From an uncultured Roseobacter sp. (GTDB lineage: Bacteria > Pseudomonadota > Alphaproteobacteria > Rhodobacterales > Rhodobacteraceae), in NCBI RefSeq assembly GCF_947496515.1, contig NZ_CANMDB010000004.1, positions 292,380 through 356,379 of the forward strand: DNA of 64,000 bases, given 5' to 3'. The notes under the pieces were generated by a model that was not told where the DNA came from, did not search any database, and was given only the letters and a program-made list of their open reading frames with translations. Made by a program: the position numbers and the translations under genes. Of this stretch, positions 36,913 through 45,453 are shown piece by piece (the stretch's first letter is position 1; each line of letters starts with the position of its first letter).

Positions 36913-39285
36913 ATGCCAAAAGATGGCGGCATTGGCGCAAGTTCAAAGCGTCGCGAGGACGTCCGGTTTTTGACCGGCGAGGGAAATTACACGGACGACA
37001 TCAATATCCGGGGGCAGGCGCATGTGTTCTTTCTGCGCTCGGATGTGGCGCATGGGGCGCTGAAGGGGGTGGATACATCCGATGCGGCGGGGATGCCCGG
37101 GGTGATCCGGATCTTTACGGGGGCGGATTTCGAGGCCGTGGGCGGGATGCCCTGTGGCTGGCAGGTGACCGACAAACATGGACAACCCATGCAGGAGCCC
37201 CGCCATCCGATCCTGGCGCACGAAAAGGTACGGCACGTGGGCGAGCCGATCGCCGCGGTTGTCGCGGAGACCTTGGAGCAGGCGCGCGACGCAGCCGAGG
37301 CGATTTCCGTGGACATCGACGAGTTGCCCGCGGTTGTCGATATGAAGGCTGCCGTGGCTAGTGACGACGTCAAGGTGCACGATGATCTGACCTCGAACCT
37401 TTGTTATGACTGGGGCTTCGTGGAGGAGAACAAGGCGGCAACCGATGCCGCGTTCGAGAAGGCGGCGCATGTGACGACGCTGGAGCTGGTGAACAACCGG
37501 CTGGTGGCCAACCCGATGGAGCCGCGCGTGGCCGTGGGCGACTATGCCCGCGGGACCGATGATCACACGCTCTACACCACCAGCCAGAACCCGCATGTGA
37601 TCCGGCTTTTGATGGGTGCCTTTGTGCTGGGGATCCCGGAGCATAAACTGCGGGTTGTGGCACCCGACGTGGGCGGCGGTTTCGGCACCAAGATCTTCCA
37701 CTACCAGGAAGAGGCTTTCGTGACCTTCGCGGCGAAAGCGTGCAACCGGCCGGTGAAGTGGACTTCATCGCGGTCCGAGGCCTTCATGTCGGATGCCCAC
37801 GGTCGTGATCACGTCACCAAGATCGAGCTGGCACTGGATGCACAGAATAACTTCACCGCGGTGCGCACCGAGACCTTTGCCAATATGGGCGCCTATCTCA
37901 GCACCTTTGCGCCCTCCGTGCCAACGTGGCTGCATGGGACCCTGATGGCGGGGAATTACAAGACACCGCTGGTCTATGTGAACGTCAAGGCGGTGTTTAC
38001 CAACACGGTGCCCGTGGATGCCTACCGCGGTGCGGGTCGGCCAGAGGCGACGTTCCAGCTGGAGCGGGTCATCGACAAGGCCGCGCGGGAGCTCAATGTG
38101 GATCCGGTGGAGTTGCGGCGACAGAATTTCATCCGGGAGTTTCCCTATGCCACGCCCGTGGCGGTGGAGTACGACACGGGCGACTATGACGCCACCATGG
38201 ACAAGGTGCTGGAAATTTCCGACCGCGAGGGGTTTGCCGCGCGGCGGGCGGAGAGCGAGGCCAAGGGCAAGCTGCGCGGGTTCGGCATCAACTGCTTCAT
38301 CGAGGCCTGCGGCATCGCGCCGTCGAACCTTGTGGGTCAGCTCGGCGCGCGTGCGGGGCTTTATGAGAGCGCCACGGTACGGGTGAACGCAACGGGCGGT
38401 CTGGTTGTCATGACAGGCTCTCACAGCCACGGGCAGGGGCATGAGACGGCCTTTCCCCAGGTGGTGGCCGAGATGATCGGCATCGATGAGAGCATGATCG
38501 AGGTCGTCCATGGCGATACGGCCACGGCACCGATGGGCATGGGAACCTACGGGTCGCGCTCCATCGCCGTGGGTGGGTCGGCCATGGTGCGGGCGACGGA
38601 AAAGATCATCGCCAAGGCCAAGAAGATCGCAAGCCACCTGCTGGAGGCCTCCGAGGGTGACATCGAGCTGAAGGACGGTGCGTTCAGCGTCGCGGGCACG
38701 GATAAATCCGTGGCATGGGGTGATGTGACACTGGCGGCTTATGTGCCTCATAACTATCCGCTGGAGGACATCGAGCCGGGGCTGGAGGAGACGGCGTTCT
38801 ATGATCCGTCGAACTTCACCTATCCGGCGGGGGCGTACAGCTGCGAAGTGGAAGTCGACCCGGCCACGGGTGAGGTGACCATCGAGCGGTTCGCGAGTGC
38901 TGATGACTTTGGCAATGTGATCAACCCGATGATCGTCGAAGGTCAGGTGCATGGCGGGATTGCCCAGGGTATCGGTCAGGCGCTGCTGGAGAACTGTGCC
39001 TACGACGAGAACGGGCAGCTGCTGTCTGCATCCTACATGGACTACACCATGCCGCGGGCGGACAACCTGCCGCCGATGGATCACTATGTGGTGGATCACT
39101 CTTGTCAGACGCCCTGCACGCACAATCCGTTGGGTGTAAAGGGCTGTGGGGAGGCCGGGGCAATCGGGTCGCCGCCGACAGTGATCAATGCGATCATTGA
39201 CGCGCTGCAATCGGGTGGTCACAAGGTTGATCACATCGACATGCCGGCGACGCCAAGCCGCGTCTGGTCGGCGATCCACGGGTGA
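36913..39285 (+). CDS. coxL: Molybdenum hydroxylase large subunit, form II CoxL-like
   Basis: A 790-residue molybdopterin cytosine dinucleotide-binding large subunit of the aldehyde oxidase/xanthine dehydrogenase family. The active-site loop reads AYRGAGR (~residue 372), which defines form II, in contrast to AYxCSFR of genuine form I CO dehydrogenases. Other typical parts are 'VGEPIAAVVAET', 'DVGGGFGTK' and 'GVKGCGEAGAIGSPP' with the catalytic Glu. Form II enzymes have uncertain substrates and CO oxidation should not be assumed. Start at 36913, after a GGGAGGA site. Confidence 0.9.
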   Translation: MPKDGGIGASSKRREDVRFLTGEGNYTDDINIRGQAHVFFLRSDVAHGALKGVDTSDAAGMPGVIRIFTGADFEAVGGMPCGWQVTDKHGQPMQEPRHPILAHEKVRHVGEPIAAVVAETLEQARDAAEAISVDIDELPAVVDMKAAVASDDVKVHDDLTSNLCYDWGFVEENKAATDAAFEKAAHVTTLELVNNRLVANPMEPRVAVGDYARGTDDHTLYTTSQNPHVIRLLMGAFVLGIPEHKLRVVAPDVGGGFGTKIFHYQEEAFVTFAAKACNRPVKWTSSRSEAFMSDAHGRDHVTKIELALDAQNNFTAVRTETFANMGAYLSTFAPSVPTWLHGTLMAGNYKTPLVYVNVKAVFTNTVPVDAYRGAGRPEATFQLERVIDKAARELNVDPVELRRQNFIREFPYATPVAVEYDTGDYDATMDKVLEISDREGFAARRAESEAKGKLRGFGINCFIEACGIAPSNLVGQLGARAGLYESATVRVNATGGLVVMTGSHSHGQGHETAFPQVVAEMIGIDESMIEVVHGDTATAPMGMGTYGSRSIAVGGSAMVRATEKIIAKAKKIASHLLEASEGDIELKDGAFSVAGTDKSVAWGDVTLAAYVPHNYPLEDIEPGLEETAFYDPSNFTYPAGAYSCEVEVDPATGEVTIERFASADDFGNVINPMIVEGQVHGGIAQGIGQALLENCAYDENGQLLSASYMDYTMPRADNLPPMDHYVVDHSCQTPCTHNPLGVKGCGEAGAIGSPPTVINAIIDALQSGGHKVDHIDMPATPSRVWSAIHG

Positions 39286-39315
39286 GAGATTGGGGAGTGA
39301 TGCCGGCCGGTGTCA

Positions 39316-39409
39316 GGGGCTCTGCCCCGTTCGGCCTCAAACGGTCCTTTGGACAGTTTGCCGCTGGCGCGGGCCGGCCTCACCCCCCGGAGTTTATCTG
39401 GCAAGATGA
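39316..39409 (+). repeat. Dispersed intergenic element, copy 3
   Basis: GGGGCTCTGCCCC (39316-39328) and, after a longer spacer, CCCCCCGGAGTTTATCTGGC (39383-39402) followed by AAGATGA, in the coxL-coxM spacer. The 3' block differs from copies 1 and 2 by a few bases. The spacer also holds GC-rich imperfect repeats but no gene. Confidence 0.65.
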
Positions 39410-39453
39410 GAGAGCCTTGCGGGGCTGCGGCTTGCCGGGAGAGGAGACAGGAT

Positions 39454-40236
39454 ATGTATAATTTCGATGTTGAGATGCCGGGCTCAGTCGCGGATGCGGT
39501 CAGTGCCATGGGGCGGGAGGAAGCGCAGGCGCTTGGCGGGGGGCAGACGTTGATCCCCACGCTCAAGCAACGGTTGGCGAGCCCGTCGGTTCTGGTGAGC
39601 CTGAGCAAGATTTCCGAGATGAAGGGTGTTTGCACCGGCGAGGACGGCGCGCTTTGTATTGGCGGTGCGACGGTGCATGCGGCTGTGGCGAAGGACGGGT
39701 TTGCCGGGCTCGCGGGGCTGGCATCGCGCATCGGCGATCCGGCTGTCCGGGCGCGCGGCACGATCGGCGGGTCGCTGGCCAACAATGATCCGTCGGCCTG
39801 CTATCCCGCGGCGGCCCTGGGCTGTGGTGCGACAATTGTCACCAATTCCCGCGAGATCGCGGCGGATGACTATTTTCAGGGAATGTTCGACACGGCGCTG
39901 GAAGAGGGCGAGATCATCACGGAGGTGCGCTTTCCTGTACCGGAGGTGTCGCGCTACGAAAAGTTCGTGCAGCCGGCTTCGCGCTTTGCGCTCGTCGGGG
40001 TATTTGTCGCCCGGTTCAGCGAAGGTGTGCGGGTTGCTGTGACGGGCGCCTCCGAGGACGGTGTGTTCCGCTGGGCTGAGGCTGAGGCTGCGTTGTCTCA
40101 GGCTTTCTCCGAGAACGCTGTGGATGGGTTGAGCGTACCTGCGGACGGGATGATTTCCGATCTTCATGGCTCCGCGGCCTATCGGGCGCATCTGGTTGGC
40201 GTGATGACCAAACGCGCAGTGGCCAACGCCGCGTGA
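39454..40236 (+). CDS. coxM: Molybdenum hydroxylase FAD-binding subunit (CoxM-like)
   Basis: A 260-residue medium subunit with the FAD-binding PCMH fold: 'ALGGGQTLIPTLKQRLASP' and 'RARGTIGGSLANNDPSAC' contact FAD. Start chosen at 39454 (MYNFDVEMPGS) after a GGAGACAGG site; the frame is open upstream to 39310 through the repeat element. Shorter than many CoxM (about 280-290 residues) but complete. Followed by a strong terminator. Confidence 0.9.
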   Translation: MYNFDVEMPGSVADAVSAMGREEAQALGGGQTLIPTLKQRLASPSVLVSLSKISEMKGVCTGEDGALCIGGATVHAAVAKDGFAGLAGLASRIGDPAVRARGTIGGSLANNDPSACYPAAALGCGATIVTNSREIAADDYFQGMFDTALEEGEIITEVRFPVPEVSRYEKFVQPASRFALVGVFVARFSEGVRVAVTGASEDGVFRWAEAEAALSQAFSENAVDGLSVPADGMISDLHGSAAYRAHLVGVMTKRAVANAA

Positions 40237-40289
40237 CACACAGGAGGGGCGCGGGTGATGCCGTGCCTCTGGTCGCTCTGAGGATCGGG

Positions 40290-40316
40290 AGGCCCGCATC
40301 ACGCGGGCCTTTTTGT
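40290..40316 (+). terminator. Rho-independent terminator of the cox operon
   Basis: AGGCCCGC and GCGGGCCT form an 8-bp stem with a short loop followed by TTTTTG, 54 bases after coxM. Confidence 0.9.
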
Positions 40317-40329
40317 CGTCTTTCGGCGC

Positions 40330-41208
40330 TCAGACTGTGCTAAGGTCTCCATCCGGTGAGACGAGCGTGATGCGGCCCAGACCCGGGCGTGCGTCCTTGA
40401 TTGATCTGATCTGCGCGAGCGGCGTCAGCACCAGCGCTGTCGAGAGGCTGTCGGCGAGCGTGGCGGTGGCGGCTTCGACCGAGACGCTCGACCAGTGGGG
40501 GCGGGCGGCAGGGTGCAGGATATGGGCCTCATGGCCCAGGTGCAGGGCGCCGGGGCTGGAGGTGGCGATGGCATGGTCCTGCAGGGTGCGGTTGCCCAGA
40601 TGACCCCATCGGGGATCGCTGAGGCCCAACCGCCAAGGCCCGGCCAAGGCGCGGAATTCGCCGATGTTGATGAGGGCCTCGCGGAAACCGCGGCGCTGCA
40701 GTCCCGAGGCCACCGCATCGGTGGCGAAGCCTTGTGCGATCCCGTTGAAGGTGATGGCTTGGCCCCGCTCCAGCGTGACCGCTTCCGGGGTGAAGGTCAC
40801 CCGTTCCCAGCCGACCCGCGCGCGCGCTGCATTTGCATTGCCACCGGTTGCCGATGCCTGCCAGAGGGGTTGAACGGTGGGATCAAAGAGGCCGTCCGTC
40901 AGGTGATACGCTGTGTCTGACGCCTGCATCAGCGCGAAAAATCGCGGGTCGGGCTGGTGAAGCTGTCCCGTCCGGTTGAGCTGGGACAGGGCCGAGCCAG
41001 GGTCATAGAGGCTGAAGAGTGCTTCGATCTCGCGCAGCGCGCGCCGGGCGTCGGTTAATGCGGCTTCGGTCTGCGCACGGGGCCCATTTAGCGTGATGGC
41101 GACGTCTGCGCCGAATGCGCGTCCGCGCCACGTACTGGCCTGGGCTGTAGCAGGAACGCAGGCAAAGCCCGCCGAGATGGCGATGAAACGGCGGCGCGAC
41201 AGTCTCAT
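40330..41208 (-). CDS. FAD:protein FMN transferase (ApbE family)
   Basis: A 292-residue periplasmic enzyme that attaches FMN covalently to Thr/Ser of target proteins. The N-terminus 'RLSRRRFIAI' looks like a twin-arginine signal. 'GLFDPTVQPLW', 'FNGIAQGFATDAVA' (consensus GxxKGYAxD) and 'INIGEFRALAGPWRLG' mark the family. Note GIAQG where most ApbE have GxxKG: the usual Lys is Gln. It overlaps the upstream NosR-like gene by 4 bases, pointing to that protein as its target. Confidence 0.87.
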   Translation of the reverse strand: MRLSRRRFIAISAGFACVPATAQASTWRGRAFGADVAITLNGPRAQTEAALTDARRALREIEALFSLYDPGSALSQLNRTGQLHQPDPRFFALMQASDTAYHLTDGLFDPTVQPLWQASATGGNANAARARVGWERVTFTPEAVTLERGQAITFNGIAQGFATDAVASGLQRRGFREALINIGEFRALAGPWRLGLSDPRWGHLGNRTLQDHAIATSSPGALHLGHEAHILHPAARPHWSSVSVEAATATLADSLSTALVLTPLAQIRSIKDARPGLGRITLVSPDGDLSTV

Positions 41209-43307
41209 TCCGCAGCCACCTTGTGGATGCCGCGACCGCGGGCTGCCAGGACCAATGGCACGCAGCGCGCCTTGTCCTCGTGAATGGAGACGCAGTCAAG
41301 GCATTGGAAGCATTCGGAATACTGGATCTCTCCGGTCTTGGCAATGGCACCGTAGCTGCATTTGACCCGGCAGAGCTGGCAGGGCGACCCGCAGGCCGCG
41401 CGCCGGGCGATCCAGTCGCGGCCCCTGATCTGGCCGCCGATCGCCATCACCGCACCGAGGGGGCAGAGGTATCGGCAGAAGCCCTTGAACAGCACCATGG
41501 AGAGCAGCAAAAGCCCTGCGGCATAGGCGACGTAATACCATTCGCGGATAAAGAAGGTGGTGATGGCGGTCTTGAAGGGTTCGACCTCGATCGCCTTGTC
41601 GAGCCGCGCGGGGGCGGTGAAGGCAACCACTACCAACCCGGCGAGCACCGCGTATTTCAGCCACTTCAATCGTGCGTCCCAGACGGGCGACGGGGTGATC
41701 TGCGGGACGCGCAGCAAACGGCCCAGATGGTTGGCGAACTCTTGCAGCGCGCCGAAGGGGCAAAGCCAGCCGCAGAAAAACCCTCGCCCCCAGAGGACGA
41801 AGCCCAGTATGGCTGCCGCCCAGACCATCAGCGAAAAGGGATCGTAGAGCAGGAAGGCGAAACTGCCGCCATCGACTCCGGTACGCAGGACGGCCAAGAC
41901 CGTGGCGATTGACAGCTGTCCCTGTCCCCACCACCCCACGAAGACAGTCATGAAGGCGAGGATCCCCAGCCGGATGGGTGTGAACTGCGGGTGACTGGCA
42001 AGAGACGTCTGCGCCCGCACAAGCAGGACCGTCAGCCCCGCCAGAAAGACGCCGAGCACCGCCAGATCCGTGACCCGGTTCCGCAAGGCGTCCACCCAGG
42101 GCGGCGACGGTTTGACGACCTCTGCCCGGGCAAAGAATCGCTCCGGCGCGCTGTAGGGCAGCTCAAACGTGGCGGCGCCGATCTGTGGCTGAAACATCCC
42201 GTGTTCGCGTAACGCCTTGATCTGAAGGATCCAGTCCGCGGTGGGATCAAAGCCAAGCCGCCTGTCGGTGCGCAGGATGAGGGCGGTCCCGTCGCGGATC
42301 TCTTCTGGGACATCGGCGTGCAATTCGATGCTCAGATCCGCATCGCGGAAGGCCACGGGAAAGCCACCTTGTTCGGCGCTGATCAGGTCGGGCGCGGTAT
42401 TGCGCACGAAATCCTCGGTGATCAGCCCGTGGCGGGCGGTCTCGATCACCAGCACCGGCTCGTCCATGGCGGAGATCGACATGAACTGCCTGAGCTCGGC
42501 CAGGCTGTCGTCCGAGAGGACCGCCCGGCCGACCGCGGGCGGGCCCAGATCGACCACCCAGAGGTCAAGGTATGTCTCGTCGGGGTAGTCGCGCGCGTCG
42601 GGGTCATCGTCTTCCCAGAGCGTTCCGGCAAAGGCCGCATCGACCTCGGCGTTGGTGACTGTCAGCCGGCGCGCGATGCCCTGATCCACCAGATCCTGCC
42701 AGCCGAGTGCTTCGTCATGTGCGGGATCGGGGTAGGCTGGTGGGCCGGTGGCGATCCCGTTCATCTTTTCGCGCGCCACCTGGAGTGTTGCTGCCAGCAC
42801 GCTCTCGTGGGCGATGCGTACGCTCGCCGTGGCCTTGGTCACCCCGTCCAGGTAGACCAGCGCAGAGCCATCCGTGCCGCTGCCATAAGGGGTGCCAACC
42901 ACCAGGCTGTCGGTGATGGAATGGCCGCGGTACTGCTCAAAGAACTTGTGGAACGCCGCCTGACCCAGGCCCGAGACAAAGATGGGCTCATTGTGGGACA
43001 GCAGCTTGACGTCGATGAAGCGACCGTCGAGATCCAGCACCACCAGCAGGTTGATCGGCGCGCCGGAAAAACCGGGCAGGGGGGCCATTGGCTCCGTCTC
43101 GAACACGAAACCCGCCTCCGCTCCGCCGGAGTTCAACAGCTGCCAGACGCCCGTATCGCTGATGCGGTCGCCCAGTGACATAGGCGGTACGATGTGCGGT
43201 GCGATATCCTCGCGCAGCAAGGGTTCCGCGACCGCGGCCGCGGCACAGAAAACCCACAGGATTGACGCCAACATGGCCGCGAGAAACGCGGATCGTACCC
43301 TCATCAT
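41205..43307 (-). CDS. NosR/NirI-family membrane flavo-iron-sulfur protein
   Basis: A 700-residue protein: signal or TM segment, periplasmic FMN-binding-like domain (~80-180; 'LDGVTKATAS' near residue 155 is the likely but divergent flavinylation site), a further periplasmic domain, about six TM helices (~400-610) with the CxxxCP motifs 'CGWLCPFGAL' and 'CRYLCPLGAV', and C-terminal ferredoxin-like clusters ('CGSPCQLCRVKC', 'CFQCLDC'). Known NosR/NirI proteins pass electrons to periplasmic enzymes. No nos or nir genes are near. With ApbE and the quinoprotein cluster beside it, a role in periplasmic redox balance is inferred. Confidence 0.88.
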   Translation of the reverse strand: MMRVRSAFLAAMLASILWVFCAAAAVAEPLLREDIAPHIVPPMSLGDRISDTGVWQLLNSGGAEAGFVFETEPMAPLPGFSGAPINLLVVLDLDGRFIDVKLLSHNEPIFVSGLGQAAFHKFFEQYRGHSITDSLVVGTPYGSGTDGSALVYLDGVTKATASVRIAHESVLAATLQVAREKMNGIATGPPAYPDPAHDEALGWQDLVDQGIARRLTVTNAEVDAAFAGTLWEDDDPDARDYPDETYLDLWVVDLGPPAVGRAVLSDDSLAELRQFMSISAMDEPVLVIETARHGLITEDFVRNTAPDLISAEQGGFPVAFRDADLSIELHADVPEEIRDGTALILRTDRRLGFDPTADWILQIKALREHGMFQPQIGAATFELPYSAPERFFARAEVVKPSPPWVDALRNRVTDLAVLGVFLAGLTVLLVRAQTSLASHPQFTPIRLGILAFMTVFVGWWGQGQLSIATVLAVLRTGVDGGSFAFLLYDPFSLMVWAAAILGFVLWGRGFFCGWLCPFGALQEFANHLGRLLRVPQITPSPVWDARLKWLKYAVLAGLVVVAFTAPARLDKAIEVEPFKTAITTFFIREWYYVAYAAGLLLLSMVLFKGFCRYLCPLGAVMAIGGQIRGRDWIARRAACGSPCQLCRVKCSYGAIAKTGEIQYSECFQCLDCVSIHEDKARCVPLVLAARGRGIHKVAAE

Positions 43308-43452
43308 GGTGGCAGTCTACGGATGCGGATTGTTGCTCGCCATGGGACTTAGGTCGCGCCGCGTCGGGGGTCAGCGGCCCTACGCCAAAAGTCGTGCTTT
43401 GGGAGCATGGCCGTCCGTGCTACCAAGACGTACCGAAAGAGGAGGAAGACAC

Positions 43453-43560
43453 ATGGCTTGGACGAAACCCATCATCCGCGAGATCGAATGCGGCATGGAA
43501 ATCAACATGTACGGTCCCGGTGAGGACGACGAGCGCGGCGCCGAGCGCGACGTCATCTAA
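43453..43560 (+). CDS. pqqA: PQQ precursor peptide PqqA
   Basis: A 35-residue peptide, MAWTKPIIREIECGMEINMY plus an acidic tail. The Glu16 and Tyr20 of 'EINMY' are the residues cross-linked by PqqE and become the PQQ skeleton. A strong GGAGGAAG site lies upstream. It is longer at the C-terminus (15 residues after Tyr20) than the 23-24-residue Methylobacterium/Klebsiella peptides. Promoter is within the 145-base divergent spacer shared with the NosR-like gene. Confidence 0.96.
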   Translation: MAWTKPIIREIECGMEINMYGPGEDDERGAERDVI

Positions 43561-43580
43561 GCGCTCAGCGCGACGACACA

Positions 43581-44471
43581 ATGCAGATTATTGTTCTTGG
43601 GGCAGCCGCCGGTGGGGGGCTGCCCCAATGGAATTGCGGATGCCGGAATTGCGCCGATGCGAGGGTCGGTCGGTTGCCGGTCATGACCCAGTCTTCGTTG
43701 GCGGTGTCCGTGGATGGGGTGTCCTGGGTCGTCCTGAATGCCTCCCCCGATATCGGCGTCCAACTTCAGCGCACGCCCCAGCTGCATCCTCGCAGCCTGC
43801 GCGATACGCCGATTGCCGCGGTGGTTCTGACCAACGGGGATATCGACCATATTGCGGGGCTGCTGACACTGCGCGAAAAGACCGCGTTTACGCTCTACAC
43901 CACATCGGCAGGTGGCGAGATCGTCGAGACCAACAGTGTCTTCAACGTGCTCGACCCCGCTTTGGTCGCGCGGCAGACGGTGCATCTGGATCAGGGGTTT
44001 GAGCCGGTGAGCGGATTGACCGTGACCCCTTTCGCGGTACCGGGCAAGGTGGCGCTATTTTTGGAGGATGCCGACGCGCTGGATCTGGAGGCTGTGGGCG
44101 AGCAGACTGTGGGCCTGATGCTGGAGGCCGGTGGCAAGCGGGTTGCCTATGTGCCGGGCTGTGCCGCCATCCCGGACTGGCTGCGCAAGCGGCTGGAAGG
44201 CATTGATCTGTTGCTTTTTGACGGAACGGTCTGGGAAAACGACGACATGCCCCGCAGCGGGACGGGTCAGAAAACCGGGGCGCGTATGGGGCATGTGGCG
44301 CTGAATGGCGCTGGCGGGTCGCTGGCGGGATTTGCGGATTTGCCCGCACGCAAGGTGCTGGTCCATATCAACAATACCAACCCCGTTCTCCAGCCGGATA
44401 GCCCCGAACGCGCGGCGGTCCAGACAGCGGGCTGGGAGATCGCCCACGACGGGATGGCCATCACGCCCTGA
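43581..44471 (+). CDS. pqqB: PQQ biosynthesis protein PqqB
   Basis: A 296-residue metallo-beta-lactamase-fold oxidoreductase that hydroxylates a PQQ intermediate. N-terminal 'VLGAAAGGGLPQWNCGCRNC' is diagnostic, with 'LTNGDIDHIAGLL' providing metal ligands and 'GHVALNG' and 'VLVHINNTNPVL' near the end. Immediately after pqqA (20 bases). pqqC, pqqD and pqqE, which normally follow, are not here: the next features are a tRNA and a mobile element. Confidence 0.96.
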   Translation: MQIIVLGAAAGGGLPQWNCGCRNCADARVGRLPVMTQSSLAVSVDGVSWVVLNASPDIGVQLQRTPQLHPRSLRDTPIAAVVLTNGDIDHIAGLLTLREKTAFTLYTTSAGGEIVETNSVFNVLDPALVARQTVHLDQGFEPVSGLTVTPFAVPGKVALFLEDADALDLEAVGEQTVGLMLEAGGKRVAYVPGCAAIPDWLRKRLEGIDLLLFDGTVWENDDMPRSGTGQKTGARMGHVALNGAGGSLAGFADLPARKVLVHINNTNPVLQPDSPERAAVQTAGWEIAHDGMAITP

Positions 44472-44561
44472 GGTGCCGGCGAAGGCAGGGTGCGTCAGAT
44501 GTACCGGAGGTCGAGAAATTCGCTTGCGATGCCAACGCGAAAGCCTTAGACCGCCCACGCA

Positions 44562-44651
44562 GGAGAGGTGCCGGAGTGGTCGAACGGGGCGGTCTCGAAA
44601 ACCGTTGTGGGTGCAAGCCCACCCAGGGTTCGAATCCCTGTCTCTCCGCCA
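44562..44651 (+). tRNA. tRNA-Ser (anticodon CGA)
   Basis: A 90-base type II tRNA with encoded CCA. Acceptor arms GGAGAGG and TCTCTCC, anticodon loop CTCGAAA with CGA at 44596-44598, a long variable arm (GTGGGTGCAAGCCCAC) and a perfect TPsiC arm (CAGGG-TTCGAAT-CCCTG). Discriminator base G. It reads UCG serine codons. Mobile-element genes start right after it, making its 3' end the likely integration target. Confidence 0.97.
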
Positions 44652-44880
44652 CAGGCTTTTCTGGAACAGAAACGCTAGTTCCCTTCAGATCGAAGACCTG
44701 AGCGGCAGTTGCTTCGCAGATGCAACGAGAGCGCCCAAGGTTTGAACTATGTCCCTTGCGCCCCGCCACTTAGCCTTCATTTTATTGAGAAAATACCGGG
44801 CTTTGATCTTCTGCTACTGACCTACAAACAGATGTCTTGCGGTTGCTTCGATATATTAGCACCGATGGTGATGCCCAAGC

Positions 44881-45453
44881 TTAGTCATTTGACCTGGGCC
44901 TTCTAGGGGCGGGCGGATAAGGGCCATTGTTAACGCTTGGATTCAATGGCTGGAAAAGTATTGGACGACGGCCGCTCAACACGTCAATTAACGCCTTGCG
45001 GACCAACTTCTGCTCCCAATCGTCATCATTCCAACCTTGAGGAATGTAATTACCTTCAAGAATATCAAGCTGTTCTACTTTGAACTTCAACACCTTCGAG
45101 ATTTCGTAGGTCAACTTCGTGAGCAAATTCTCTCTGGTTTTGGAGAATGTGATTTCATCATCTTTGTCCGCATCGGGCGGCAACCTTTCGCCAAGGTTTC
45201 TCAGGTAATTCTTCCAGGTAGAAATAACCTCGTGATCATTCACAAACTCAATTTCAATCAAATTTAATGCACCAACATGATCGAAGTGAATGGGCATTTT
45301 TCTTGTTCGCATCAAAGTTCGGAAGATATCCATTCGCCGGGCGCGAACTTCCTTCCGATCATGGGACATTCTTGTGATCCAAACCGCAACGGCAGGGCCA
45401 ATGACTGCCGCGCCAGCAGTCGCGACACCTAAGATAGTTACTCCATCAGTCAT
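44881..45453 (-). CDS. Hypothetical membrane-anchored protein (DUF6680-like)
   Basis: A 190-residue protein starting MTDGVTILGVATAG at 45453 with one N-terminal transmembrane helix ('VATAGAAVIGPAVAVWITRM') and a soluble domain containing 'RRMDIFRTLMRTRK', which I tentatively associate with the DUF6680 family. Function unknown. Its start overlaps the stop of an upstream minus-strand frame (ATGA), suggesting translational coupling. The spacer 44652-44880 between the tRNA and this gene contains nothing recognised. Confidence 0.7.
   Translation of the reverse strand: MTDGVTILGVATAGAAVIGPAVAVWITRMSHDRKEVRARRMDIFRTLMRTRKMPIHFDHVGALNLIEIEFVNDHEVISTWKNYLRNLGERLPPDADKDDEITFSKTRENLLTKLTYEISKVLKFKVEQLDILEGNYIPQGWNDDDWEQKLVRKALIDVLSGRRPILFQPLNPSVNNGPYPPAPRRPRSND

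Noticed and set aside
36913..39285. Aerobic carbon monoxide dehydrogenase as the firm function of the cox cluster
   Set aside because: The active-site loop is AYRGAGR (form II), not the AYxCSFR of proven CO dehydrogenases.
41205..43307. Part of a denitrification (nos) cluster
   Set aside because: No nosZ, nosDFY or nosL genes are present nearby; only the NosR-like protein and ApbE are found.
44461..44769. 102-codon minus-strand frame containing 'RQGFEPWVGLHPQRF'
   Set aside because: This peptide is the well-known false translation of the antisense strand of a tRNA-Ser; the region is the tRNA gene and its flanks.
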